A stretch of DNA of 64,000 nucleotides from Nigrospora sphaerica (Eukaryota; Ascomycota; Sordariomycetes; Amphisphaeriales; Apiosporaceae), in the NCBI GenBank assembly GCA_018287875.1, contig JAGVVL010000010.1:18028-82027 (forward strand), given 5' to 3'. Positions 1 through 10,560 of this stretch are shown here, one piece after another. Under the pieces are notes generated by a model. The model saw only the letters and a list, made by a program, of their open reading frames with translations, was not told the origin of the DNA and ran no database searches. Position numbers and translations under genes: made by a program. The first letter of the stretch is position 1, and each line of letters begins with the position of its first letter.

Positions 1-2049
1 CCCTGGATAGTCCTGAGACCACTATCCTCATCCGCAGCTGTACCCTGGCCACGGGTGAGACTCTTGGGCAAAAGTACGTGATGATTGCAGCATTTGATAC
101 TACGGAGAACCCCAAAGCATCAACATCTCTTTTTGAGAAGAGTATCGACACTGCTCCAGCATGCTTTGTTAATAGAAAAAGTCCGATGGAACTCTTATTT
201 TGACGGCAGGCGAGAGTGCCGCGACGCCGATGAATGGAACCGTCCAACTCCTTGATGGGATGCGGCAGTTCTTCGAGGCCAAAGGCAACTGTGACGAGGC
301 CTTTCTATTTGCATACTTCGAAGAAACGGTGGCTAGCGTTTACATCGGCGCTGGACTTGGAAAGCCTATCGCCTCATCAGTGTTCGAGGCTGTCGCTGTT
401 CGGCTACGGGTCAGGGGACCCATGTCTGATCGCACCATTGCCCGGATTTGCGGGAGCAGTGCGAAGCCTGAGACTATCTTTGGCGTCGCCATCGACACTA
501 CAGGCGATCTCGCAGTCGTGCAGAGAGCGGCTGCGGAGTGGAGTCGGGGCAGCTGCATTAGGGGGGAGACCGGGAATTTCCAGCAGAAACCCTCGACATC
601 AAAGTCCATTCAACCGCTCACGCTACCTTTGCGTCAAATGACACCACCGGCATCAGTGGTACTCTCTCCTCTGGTCCTGGCAAGAGAGGTCGCTCCTCTG
701 CCTCTCTGTGGCGAGGAACATCTCAGAAGCGGGCAACATGCAGCTCTATGCGCGTGGACTCGGGAGACGGCTGTGCATCTCTTGCAGCTAAGTGCGGCAT
801 CCGAGGTGCCGATTTTGTCAAGTTCAACCCATGATCCGATCTGTGTTCCACTCTCATGCCTGGAGACTACGCTTGCTGCTCCGCGGGTGACCCCTACATG
901 CCGCCCAAGCCTGCTCCCCGCAGCCAGGGGATGACGGCACATGTGCCACTCATCTCATCGCAAACGGCGACACATGTGCTTCCCTGGCACAGAAGTATGG
1001 CATCACGGTGGATGACATAGAAAGCTTCAATCAGAACAACACTTGGGCCTGGACCGAGTGTAAGCAGATGATTCTCGGGTACAACATGTGCCTCAGCAGT
1101 AGAAGTGCTCCCCTGCCACCTCCGCAGCAAGGCGCTCAATGTGGTCCTCTAGTTCCCGGCTCTACGTGGTCTGACAGATCGACACCGATGGCTGAGTTGA
1201 GCCCCTGTCTCCTGAAAGCCTGCTGCAGCAATTGGGGTTTCTGCGGCCCCTTTACCGCCCACTGCGACATCCACGCTCCTCGTAACGGAGGTCCGGGAGC
1301 CAAGCTGCCAGGATACCAGAACACCTGTGTATCTAATTGCGGGAATGAAATCAAACAGAACTCAGTCCCCCCTTCGTTCGGTCGCATCGGCTACTACGAG
1401 TCTTGGAATCGCCAGCGAGACTGCTTATGGCTCGACGCGGCTAACGCGAATATTGACGGGACCTACACTATCATCCACTGGGGCTTTATTGAGATCGACG
1501 CAATACCTTTAAGCCCGTTATAAAGGACCCAGATGACCAATGGCAAGGTTTTAAGGACTTGAAGGGCGTGAAACGTGTCGTCTCTTTTAGCGGCTGGGCC
1601 TACTCGACCGAGCCCGAGACCTATAACATCATTCGGTCAGCCATCATCGCCAACCGCGAGGCATTCGCGTCGAATATTGCGAAGTTCCTCGAAGATGAGG
1701 GTCTGGACGGAGTTGATATCGATTAGGAATATCCGGGTGTGAGTTTCCTTTCTCCATTTCCACCCGTTCCCTAGCCCCACCCTGACTAGATTGGCATGGC
1801 AATCAGATAGACCAAGGCGCCTTCGTGCTGACCATTCTGAAAACAGGCTCCTGATATTGAAGTTGGAGGCGTCCCAATCGGGTAAAAGGGAGATGGTGTG
1901 GCGTACCACCAATTCCTGACGACTCTTAAGAGCAAACTGCCCACCAAGGCACTCTATATTGCTGCACCAGCATCATACTGGTATCTTAAAGCTTTCCCCA
2001 ATAGCAGGATTGCAGCGGTGGTTGATTACATTGTCTACATGTGGGTGAA
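1..2049 (+). pseudogene. Degenerate LysM-CBM18-GH18 (class V, subgroup C-like) chitinase, 3' truncated
   Basis: Spliced reading shows, in order: a killer-toxin-like N-terminal region (about 1-560); a LysM (about 740-870) and a second LysM (about 930-1090) separated by Pro-rich sequence; a Cys-rich hevein-type CBM18 (about 1135-1270, with the ACCSNWGFCG core); and a GH18 domain from about 1380. The family is a secreted chitin hydrolase with chitin-binding modules. The reading frame changes several times. The GH18 catalytic motif reads DGVDID-stop-E: the Trp codon of the usual DxxDxDWE motif is TAG at 1724-1726. A short intron follows the motif. After it comes the conserved APASYWYLKAF segment, and homology stops at about 2049, where a transposon piece begins. 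The gene may start left of the window. It is clearly non-functional as written; the family assignment is firm. Confidence 0.8.
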
Positions 2050-2131
2050 TCGACAACCGTGTTAAGGCTGTGCTTTTCGCCCACCCAGAGTCACTAGGCT
2101 ATCTTCAAGCCTACCCGTATGTCTTGATTCT
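2050..2131 (+). mobile_element. Fragment of an older MULE transposase
   Basis: About 70 bp encode a degenerate match to the AHPESLNYLQAYPDVLIL segment of the complete MULE copies nearby (compare about 6055-6115). It joins the broken chitinase on the left and an LTR-like end on the right. It is therefore a third, older MULE relic that was itself interrupted. Confidence 0.6.
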
Positions 2132-2157
2132 TGTTACGGCATGGGTACGTAGGTGCA
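2132..2157 (+). mobile_element. LTR-like terminal fragment, interrupted by MULE copy A
   Basis: Starts with TGTTACGGCATGGGTAC, nearly the same as the sequence at 44958. Removing the two MULEs with one copy of each target duplication joins this stretch to 5169-5225 and then to 8257 onward. The two MULEs therefore landed in an existing repeat with a TG start. The internal sequence at about 8414-8490 also matches the reverse complement of 45100-45170. It is probably a solo LTR or LTR plus internal remnant; no coding region supports a superfamily call. Confidence 0.4.
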
Positions 2158-2166
2158 AGGGGGCCT
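2158..2166. repeat. Target-site duplication of MULE copy A, left
   Basis: AGGGGGCCT, identical to 5160-5168 on the other side of the element. Confidence 0.9.
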
Positions 2167-5159
2167 GGCTCCCAATAGGCGCACGGGTACCCGTGCGGAT
2201 AAAATCGCACGGGACCCGTGCGGATTCTGTTTATAGCTTAGCGTGCCTTGGTTCCGGCCGACATCGCACCTCTCCCTATGTAGTATGGTAATTAGCACAG
2301 CCCAGCTTTCGTCTAGGATACCGCAACCAGCTCGTCGTTATCCTGTACCTCTTCAATTACTTTCCGCTATACGAATCTTGCTGCGTATATAGTCTGCTGC
2401 TCCTCGCAGTCTTGTCCTGCCCTTCTCCAAAGGCTTCCCATGCCTCTCCGGTTAGGTAGGCTGCTTGCCGACTCTTCTGCCACCTGAGCATCGATCGCTC
2501 CGTCTCAGATCGTTCCCAGTCTAGATATGCCATCATTTCCTCCTTTGTCCAGTCCCGTCCCCCTTTGGCGTTAAACAACGCCTCGTCATTCTTATAATCT
2601 AAGCACCAATCGTACTCCGCTTTGCTATACCGTAGTGGTAACATTGCCTTCCTGTACATCTGGTTATTAGAATAAGTGCCCGGAGGTAGGGTCTTCTTCA
2701 GACCTCTCTTTCTACGACATATCTTTGGTATATCGCTTTTGGGTCGGTGTACTTTATAGGCTGCTCTAGAGCCTGCTGCTGTTCTTCGACTTGTCCTGAG
2801 GCTTGATCTTTAACTCGTCTCGAAGACTGGTTATTAACCTCCTCTGTAGGTCGAGCTTCGATCTCCTTTGAAAGCTGAGCTTCGATCTCCTCGAAAGCTG
2901 AGCTCGACCTCCTCTGAAAGCTGAGCTCGATCTCTTCTAGGATATATTCCGTGGCATCTTCTTGAGTCGGCGAGTCGGACAGGAAGTCGGGGCGGGAGAC
3001 TCATGTGGAGGTCCAGACGCTAATAACTCGGACATAGCTTCAGACATTGGTATGTCGGCTAGGGGTTCGGTACTGTTTGCAGCTGTTGTGATGCCGCCGC
3101 CTCTACACGAAGTTGTAGCTCCGCGTGCCTTAGGGGGCATGATTGAGACACCCTCGAATGGCCTAGACGGTTGCATCTGGTACATATTGCTGGACCATTT
3201 CGTTTAGTTGCGGTTTCAACGGCCTCAAAGCCGCTGGGCTCCCGTCGATTGCTTGACCGTGGTAAAGAGGACTTGGCAGCTGTTAAGTCGATACGCTGGC
3301 GAGGCTCTTGAAGGAAAGGTTTGGCACCACTTCGGACTAGGTGCCAATGAGAATGAAGTCCCCGAGATAGAGCTTTACCTTCGGATAACAAAGCCTCAAG
3401 TGTGTGAACGCATGGCAGGCCTTGCGACCGAGAGAATGCGCCTGTGCAGCGTGGTAGCGGACCGCTTATCGGGAGGAGCTTCCGCTGCTCTTCAACCTTT
3501 CGAAGAGCCTCGTGTGATACCCAGCCCGTACCACACTATAGAGTGGACCGGACAGTTCAATCGGGGACCGAATCTGCTGCTTTGCCTGGTTGGACCTTAG
3601 TTCTCCAAGTTGGTTCATCAACGCGTGCTTGATAACCCTCAAGCCTCAAACAAATCAAGTGTTGATTTTTTTAAATGGCTTTAAGAAGAGCATGAATGCC
3701 TTCGACGCGCGAAGTGACAACATTGCCGAAATGAGGGTAGCTGTCACCCAGGCCTTCACAAGCTTTCCTTATATAAGTCGAGCCATGTCTCCTTAACGTA
3801 GGCCACGTCCGAATATGTGTCGTAATATAGCGCTGTTCAAATATAGACACACGGGTGTTAAATATTTCCTCGGTAGGAGAGCGAATGATTTGGTGCCAAT
3901 GCTGGTAAAGTTGTTCCACTCTTTAAGGCTTGCAGATCTGTCGGCTTCGGAGTCTCGAGTTGTGGCTGGGTAGCAAATGATGGCTGACAGTAACGAAGGA
4001 CGGCTTGTTCGCATGCCAAAGGCATAGCAATGAAGTAGCAGAGGAAAGCATACTTTAATCGCGTTAATGCAAGCAAGACATCGATCGGTAAGAATGACTG
4101 AAGGTGGGCGGGATTTGCTGATTTCGTAGAGTGACCGTAGACGCTCTAAAGCCCAAATGAAATCTCCTCGCTCTCTCACTAAGAAATGCAAATGCGATGC
4201 AGAAGGACCGTTGAGAAGCGTCTACCCCGATCATATCTAGGAGCGGCATTCCGTACTTGTTCGTTTTGTAGGTACAGTCGAGAATCAAAACATCCGGATA
4301 AGCCTGAAGATAGTTCAGCGACTCTGGATGCGCGAAAAGTAAAGCCTTAACGCGGTTCTCCGAATCGAGCTGTAAACGGCTCCAGAACCCTTCACGGTCA
4401 AGCTGATTAGCTAGGCATTGATCGTGCTCTGCCCTTCGCATATCTCGCGCCTGCTGTCCGCGATACGGTTGTAGATATCTTGCTGCGTTGCAATGGAACC
4501 CGTGTTCTGGCGTATGTACGTTCGAATCTCCTTAGGTGGGACGCCAGCATTCGAAAGGCTGGAGAGGCGGGTCTTTGTTTCGGTATCAGTGCGCGATGCC
4601 TAGGATGGGCGGATGGGTGTAGACTCGGCTCGTGGTTGTGCTGGGCAAACTGCGGATCGGGCCGGTGTCGCAATGTCCATGTATCCCCGCCTCGTGATTC
4701 TTTTGCTAGCACCGAGAACGGACAGTTGTTACTGCGCGTAGATGTTTTCGCTGGCGGGCCTTTCCGGAGGCGTATTCGCGGCATGACCGATCACATGCGT
4801 ACACGACCGAGAGCCTGCCAGTCTTCTCCTTTGTTGACCTTTTTGTAACGAAGGCGTAACCTCTGGTGTATGCCCACTTGTTGATAGCTGTGACTAAGGC
4901 ATCTCGGGACTCGTAGGTGCTTTCTGGAGGAGACAGTCGTCGGGGAATTTTGGTGGATATTGGTAATAGCTGCCATTGCAAGACAAGTCTTAGGATGGTG
5001 ATGGTGACAAAAGTAACACGCGAGCGCGTCTCAGCGCGTTCTATAGCGCGTAAAGTGTGCGATGTCGGCCGGAACCAAGGCACGCTAAGCTATAAACAGA
5101 ATCCGCACGGGTCCCGTGCGATTTTATCCACACGGGTACCCGTGCGCCTATTGGGAGCC
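2167..5159 (-). mobile_element. MULE DNA transposon copy A (Hop/FAR1-like), 2993 bp
   Basis: Starts GGCTCCC and ends GGGAGCC. Terminal inverted repeats of about 103 bp lie at 2167-2269 and 5057-5159, each holding the self-complementary motif GCACGGGTACCCGTGC. The flanking 9-mers are identical (AGGGGGCCT at 2158-2166 and 5160-5168), the target duplication size expected for Mutator-like elements. The transposase lies on the minus strand. It is nearly the same as copy B (5235-8247) in opposite orientation, so together they form a palindrome of about 6 kb. Confidence 0.92.
2357..4990 (-). pseudogene. MULE transposase, copy A (frameshifted)
   Basis: The minus-strand reading passes through an N-terminal FAR1-like region (STYESRDALVTAINKWA), a MULE core containing LDCTYKTNKYGMPLLDMIG, a C-terminal Cys/His segment and a zinc-knuckle-like CTRCNRLGHS motif. 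It ends in a Glu-rich stretch of about 200 residues followed by an unrecognised basic domain near 2357-2700. MULE transposases cut and paste DNA using a DDE catalytic core. Frames change repeatedly. For example, near 4930 copy A lacks one base that copy B has, while copy B lacks a G in a run that copy A keeps. It is unlikely to be functional as read, although some breaks may be sequence errors. Confidence 0.8.
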
Positions 5160-5168
5160 AGGGGGCCT
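5160..5168. repeat. Target-site duplication of MULE copy A, right
   Basis: AGGGGGCCT, identical to 2158-2166. Confidence 0.9.
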
Positions 5169-5225
5169 CGGATAGGCGCACGGGCCACGGTAGGTATCGC
5201 CTACTGTGGCTCGTGCGAGGCCTCC
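5169..5225. repeat. Short imperfect hairpin between the two MULEs
   Basis: These 57 bp of older sequence separate the MULE insertions. They contain an inverted repeat: GCGCACGGGCCACGGTAGG pairs with CCTACTGTGGCTCGTGCGA at about 17 of 19 positions. The mismatches are C-to-T type. It is probably part of the repeat that starts at 2132. Confidence 0.5.
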
Positions 5226-5234
5226 ACTCCACGG
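5226..5234. repeat. Target-site duplication of MULE copy B, left
   Basis: ACTCCACGG, identical to 8248-8256. Confidence 0.9.
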
Positions 5235-8200
5235 GGCTCCCAATAGGCGCACGGGTACCCGTGCGGATAAAATCGCACGGGACCCGTGCGGATTCTGTTA
5301 TAGCTTAGCGTGCCTTGGTTCCGGCCGACATCGCACACTTTACGCGCTATAGAACGCGCTGAGACGCGCTCGCGTGTTACTTTTGTCACCATCACCATCC
5401 TAAGACTTGTCTTGCAATGGCAGCTATTACCAATATCCACCAAAATTCCCCGACGACTGTCTTCCTCCAGAAAGCACCTACGAGTCCCGAGATGCCTTAG
5501 TCACAGCTATCAACAAGTGGGCATACACCAGAGGTTACGCCTTCGTTACAAAAAGGTCAACAAAGGAGAAGACTGGCAGGCTCTCGGTCGTACGCATGTG
5601 ATCGGTCATGCCGCGAATACGCCTCCGGAAAGGCCCGCCAGCGAAAAACATCTACGCGCAGTAACAACTGTCCGTTCTCGGTGCTAGCAAAAGAATCACG
5701 AGGCGGGGATACATGGACATTGCGACACCGGCCCGATCCGCAGTTTGCCCAGCACAACCACGAGCCGAGTCTACACCCATCCGCCCATCCTAGGCATCGC
5801 GCACTTGATACCGAAACAAAGACCCGCCTCTCCAGCCTTTCGAATGCTGGCGTCCCACCTAAGGAGATTCGAACGTACATACGCCAGAACACGGGTTCCA
5901 TTGCAACGCAGCAAGATATCTACAACCGTATCGCGGACAGCAGGCGCGAGATATGCGAAGGGCAGAGCACGATCAATGCCCTAGCTAATCAGCTTGACCG
6001 TGAAGGGTTCTGGAGCCGTTTACAGCTCGATTCGGAGAACCGCGTTAAGGCTTTACTTTCGCGCATCCAGAGTCGCTGAACTATCTTCAGGCTTATCCGG
6101 ATGTTTTGATTCTCGACTGTACCTACAAAACGAACAAGTACGGAATGCCGCTCCTAGATATGATCGGGGTAGACGCTTCTCAACGGTCCTTCTGCATCGC
6201 ATTTGCATTTCTTAGTGGAGAGAGCGAGGGAGATTTCATTTGGGCTTTAGAGCGTCTACGGTCACTCTACGAAATCAGCAAATCCCGCCCACCTTCAGTC
6301 ATTCTTACCGATCGATGTCTTGCTTGCATTAACGCGATTAAAGTATGCTTTCCTCTGCTACTTCATTGCTATGCCTTTGGCATGCGAACAAAGCCGTCCT
6401 TCGTTACTGTCAGCCATCATTTGCTACCCAGCCACAACTCCGAGACTCCGAAGCCGACAGATCTGCAAGCCTTAAAGAGTGGAACAACTTTTACCAGCAT
6501 TGGCACCAAATCATTCGCTCTCCTACCGAGGAAATATTTAACACCCGTGTGTCTATATTTGAACAGCGCTATATTACGACACATATTCGGGACGTGGCCT
6601 ACGTTAAGGAGACATGGCTCGACTTATATAAGGAAAAGCTTGTGAAGGCCTGGGTTGACAGCTACCCTCATTTCGGCAATGTTGTCACTTCGCGCGTCGA
6701 AGGCATTCATGCTCTTCTTAAAAGCCATTTAAAAAAATCAACACTTGATTTGTTTGAGGCTTGAGGGCTATCAAGCACGCGTTGATGAACCAACTTGGAG
6801 AACTAAGGTCCAACCAGGCAAAGCAGCAGATTCGGTCCCCGATTGAACTGTCCGGTCCACTCTATAGTGTGGTACGGGGCTGGGTATCACACGAGGCTCT
6901 TCGAAAGGTTGAAGAGCAGCGGAAGCTCCTCCCGATAAGCGGTCCGCTACCACGCTGCACAGGCGCATTCTCTCGGTCGCAAGGCCTGCCATGCGTTCAC
7001 ACACTTGAGGCTTTGTTATCCGAAGGTAAAGCTCTCTATCTCGGGACTTCCATTCTCATTGGCACCTAGTCCGAAGTGGTGCCAAACCTTTCCTTCAAGA
7101 GCCTCGCCAGCGTATCGACTTAACAGCTGCCAAGTCCTCTTTACCACGGTCAAGCAATCGACGGGAGCCCAGCGGCTTTGAGGCCGTTGAAACCGCAACT
7201 AAACGAAATGGTCCAGCAATATGTACCAGATGCAACCGTCTAGGCCATTCGAGGGTGTCTCAATCATGCCCCTAAGGCACGCGGAGCTACAACTTCGTGT
7301 AGAGGCGGCGGCATCACAACAGCTGCAAACAGTACCGGAACCCCTAGCCGACATACCAATGTCTGAAGCTATGTCCGAGTTATTAGCGTCTGGACCTCCA
7401 CATGAGTCTCCCGCCCCGACTTCCTGTCCGACTCGCCGACTCAAGAAGATGCCACGGAATATATCCTAGAAGAGATCGAAGCTCAGCTTTCAGAGGAGGT
7501 CGAAGCTCAGCTTTCAGAGGAGATCGAAGCTCAGCTTTCAAAGGAGATCGAAGCTCGACCTACAGAGGAGGTTAATAACCAGTCTTCGAGACGAGTTAAA
7601 GATCAAGCCTCAGGACAAGTCGAAGAACAGCAGCAGGCTCTAGAGCAGCCTATAAAGTACACCGACCCAAAAGCGATATACCAAAGATATGTCGTAGAAA
7701 GAGAGGTCTGGAAGAAGACCCTACCTCCGGGCACTTATTCTAATAACCAGATGTACAGGAAGGCAATGGGGTTACCACTACGGTATAGCAAAGCGGAGTA
7801 CGATTGGTGCTTAGATTATAAGCAAATGACGAGGCGTTGTTTAACGCCAAAGGGGACGGGACTGGACAAAGGAGGAAATGATGGCATATCTAGACTGGGA
7901 ACGATCTGAGACGGAGCGGATCGATGCTCAGGTGGCAGAAGAGTCGGCAAGCAGCCTACCTAACCGGAGAGGCATGGGAAGCCTTTGGAGAAGGGCAGGA
8001 CAAGACTGCGAGGAGCAGCAGACTATATACGCAGCAAGATTCGTATAGCGGAAAGTAATTGAAGAGGTACAGGATAACGACGAGCTGGTTGCGGTATCCT
8101 AGACGAAAGCTGGGCTGTGCTAATTACCATACTACATAGGAGAGGTGCGATGTCGGCCGGAACCAAGGCACGCTAAGCTATAAACAGAATCCGCACGGGT

Positions 8201-8247
8201 CCCGTGCGATTTTATCCGCACGGGTACCCGTGCGCCTATTGGGAGCC
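5235..8247 (+). mobile_element. MULE DNA transposon copy B (Hop/FAR1-like), 3013 bp
   Basis: Same family as copy A but in plus orientation. TIRs lie at about 5235-5337 and 8145-8247; they are almost perfect, differing by one substitution and one T in a TT/TTT run. Identical 9-mers ACTCCACGG flank the element (5226-5234 and 8248-8256). Having its own TSD shows that it transposed independently of copy A and is not half of an inverted duplication. Confidence 0.93.
5405..8058 (+). pseudogene. MULE transposase, copy B (frameshifted)
   Basis: Plus-strand counterpart of the copy A transposase. The longest clean stretches cover 5681-6079, 6106-6390 and 6440-6764 (core domain, ending near EGIHALLK). 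They are followed by a Cys/His segment (about 6950-7000), the CTRCNRLGHS knuckle (about 7220-7250) and three tandem Glu-rich 24-bp units (EIEAQLS) at about 7473-7545. The C-terminal segment KYTDPKAIYQRYVVERE to RYSKAEYDWCLDYK (about 7655-7825) matches no domain I know. At 7851-7854 a run of four G replaces the five G of copy A and breaks the frame. No convincing ATG leads the N-terminal frame. Confidence 0.8.
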
Positions 8248-8256
8248 ACTCCACGG
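8248..8256. repeat. Target-site duplication of MULE copy B, right
   Basis: ACTCCACGG, identical to 5226-5234. Confidence 0.9.
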
Positions 8257-8660
8257 GGGCGCCCATAGGGCGACCGGTACAGGGGACCGTGCCAGAAGCG
8301 GCACGTAGTATAGCCTAGAGGAACGGGAAGAGCGTATATTAACAGGTGTCGAGTTCGTACTGTTAGTATATTCCATAGTACATAGTATTCCATAATAGTA
8401 TATTCCATATATATTTTCACGGTTCAAGGAACGAGTGATCTGACGATGCCCTAAAGGTTCTTATTGAGGTGCGAAAACTACAAATGAAATACGCACGGGA
8501 TCCCATGCGTCTATTGGGAGCCGCCTGGGAGCCGAGTCAAGCCGAGCCGAACGGCATGGACATTGGCCGCGATACGTAGCTATGCTAACTAGGAGAGCGG
8601 GCATAATGGGTGTCAGTAACCGAAGGCTGGTTTCAGCCGAGCTCAAGTCTCACGAGATCA
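8257..8660. mobile_element. Nested transposon remnants (LTR-like tail and MULE end)
   Basis: AT-rich repeat with several TATTCCAT units (about 8360-8412), then a TTCACGGTTCAAGGAACGA segment that recurs in reverse complement at 45150-45170. At 8489-8520 a diverged MULE terminus appears (GCACGGGATCCCATGCGTCTATTGGGAGCC-like, split here by mismatches to the TIR). I see no gene between 8257 and 8949. Confidence 0.5.
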
Positions 8661-8949
8661 TTGGTGACCTCCAGCCATCTTAAATCATTATTACTTGAGC
8701 TATCATAAAATTATGCCGTAGTTGACTTTACATTCATTAATTTCATGTTTAAAAAAGTAGACGCGGTCGGGCACGGATTGTGGTAAATATAGTAGTAGGT
8801 AACAGCTCCCTTATGAGCATGTAGTGCATGATCGCGGCTAACAAAAGCCGCTGATTCGTTGCATGCAACATCACAAAGTGTGTTGCCGTTAAGGGGACGC
8901 GCGCGCTTGCATGAACAACATCTGCTTACTTCAGTAGGTGTCTCCAAAA

Positions 8950-10320
8950 ATGTACCTATTTAATGTGTATCCAAGGCGCAAGTTTCGATACTTGGAAGAA
9001 CCGCACAACCTTGCGCACTCTCTCGGCTCACGGACAATCCTAGCCTCCAATATGCTGCCCTCCAGAGAACGGCCAATACGTACACCTCCAAAGCCGCTGG
9101 TAATCAGATGGTCGAAGAGGAGGGTGCCCACAATAAGCCATCGAAACATCACTATTGACATGCACTGGTACAGGCCTTGGGTTAAGAAACGTCTCAGAGA
9201 TCTGCCACCATTTTTGCTGGATATCGAAGCCTCCGGAGTGCCTCTGGCTAAGCCTGGTGGCTTCGAGCAATTATCTGACGCCATCGGCCGGTTCGTCCTT
9301 CAGACCGAAGGCACGAGCATCGACGAGATCATCGAACACCTATGCAATACAGGTGTTTTACGAAAGCGCCAGGACGCGCATCCAAACTCTTACCGACTCC
9401 TCGTTTTCGCTTGCCTGGGTTGGCAAAGCATGTTGTTTCTACCAGCTTTCAATGTGTGTTCATTTATGGAGCTGGCCATTCATCACGACGATAGTCAACC
9501 CGACTCTGGATTGGTGTTTGACACATTCCGGGTCCCTGCTGACCTTTCGGACCGGCCCTTGTCGATCCTACTGAAAGGCTTCGGCAACGTTCTCCCTGCA
9601 AGGTCGACGAGAGCAACGCCCTCAGCAATCGAGACGTCAAAGTCTGCCCCGTCGTGGAAAGCCTTGTGGCCGGAAGAGACGAATGCCTATTTGCTCCACG
9701 TACTTCTGCGCGTGCGCTTGCGCTGGGTAGACTGCTTGGCCCTCCACCTGGATTACGACAAGTCAACCCAAACGCTGTGTCTCTTTGCATACCCATCCAT
9801 ATGCGCCTCGATGCTTGCTTCCCAAGGCACCATCTTCGCGTTCGCCAGCGTCGAGATAGATGCCGCCGATCCTCGCGCTGACAAGGGAGAGATCGATAGT
9901 TTCTTGCGCGAGGTCCTTCTCTCCTATCGACTTCTTTTCGCACAGTGTCCGAAGTCCCGGAAACTGTTCCGACATGTCGGCCCCTCCGCACAAACGCCGG
10001 AAAACGTGCCAGACACGCTATTGCAACAGCTCTGCACAAGCAAACAGTTGCCAGGAACCGGCATGGACTGGGTTCCAGACGACCGTGCGGTCTACTACGC
10101 GGCAAAGGACTTCGGCATCCTGCATGATCGGGTCGAGTTGCTTAGCAAGGAGTTGGAGAAAGCCAGGCCCAGGTCTGTGGGAGATCTCGTCCACGATAAG
10201 CGGGATGCAGTGCAGTACTGGACGTTTTGGTCGATTTCAATAATTGGTGGCATCGGTATTGCTCTGAGTCTCATCCAGGTCGTTTTGCAATGTCTTCAAT
10301 TGGCGCAGGGTGGCGATTGA
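8950..10320 (+). CDS. Uncharacterised fungal protein with C-terminal transmembrane segment (456 aa)
   Basis: A single uninterrupted reading frame. I chose the ATG at 8950; the frame is open a little upstream but without ATG. The protein is mostly helical and soluble in character. It has a region around WYRPWVKKRLRDLPPFLLDIEASG, a middle region with WPEETNAYLLHVLLRVRLRW, a short coiled stretch (GILHDRVELLSKELEKARP), and at residues about 425-450 one hydrophobic segment (FWSISIIGGIGIALSLIQVVL) followed by only a few residues. This resembles a tail-anchored membrane protein. Proteins with this ending are common in filamentous fungi and have no assigned function to my knowledge. It lies beside two NLR genes, but no functional link can be shown. 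Confidence 0.75.
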   Translation: MYLFNVYPRRKFRYLEEPHNLAHSLGSRTILASNMLPSRERPIRTPPKPLVIRWSKRRVPTISHRNITIDMHWYRPWVKKRLRDLPPFLLDIEASGVPLAKPGGFEQLSDAIGRFVLQTEGTSIDEIIEHLCNTGVLRKRQDAHPNSYRLLVFACLGWQSMLFLPAFNVCSFMELAIHHDDSQPDSGLVFDTFRVPADLSDRPLSILLKGFGNVLPARSTRATPSAIETSKSAPSWKALWPEETNAYLLHVLLRVRLRWVDCLALHLDYDKSTQTLCLFAYPSICASMLASQGTIFAFASVEIDAADPRADKGEIDSFLREVLLSYRLLFAQCPKSRKLFRHVGPSAQTPENVPDTLLQQLCTSKQLPGTGMDWVPDDRAVYYAAKDFGILHDRVELLSKELEKARPRSVGDLVHDKRDAVQYWTFWSISIIGGIGIALSLIQVVLQCLQLAQGGD

Positions 10321-10560
10321 TGGTAGCATAGGCAGCGAAACTGGGTCTACTCAACGCCACTGCGGGGTCGATGTGTGGGTGTTCCCCCAACTCCCACGAT
10401 TTACGTCAGCCGTAGATGCGCCGACACCGCAATGAATGGCCTATAACCCCGCTCATGAGGCATATGTTCTCTTCGATCGGCTTTTTCTTCCCGAACGATC
10501 CTCCAATTTTCCCCCAAGTCCCATACCAGACCTCGCAGCTCTTAGCTAAACCTGAACAAA

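Noticed and set aside
2167..8247. The MULE pair as one inverted duplication
   Set aside because: Each copy has its own, different, perfect 9-bp target duplication.
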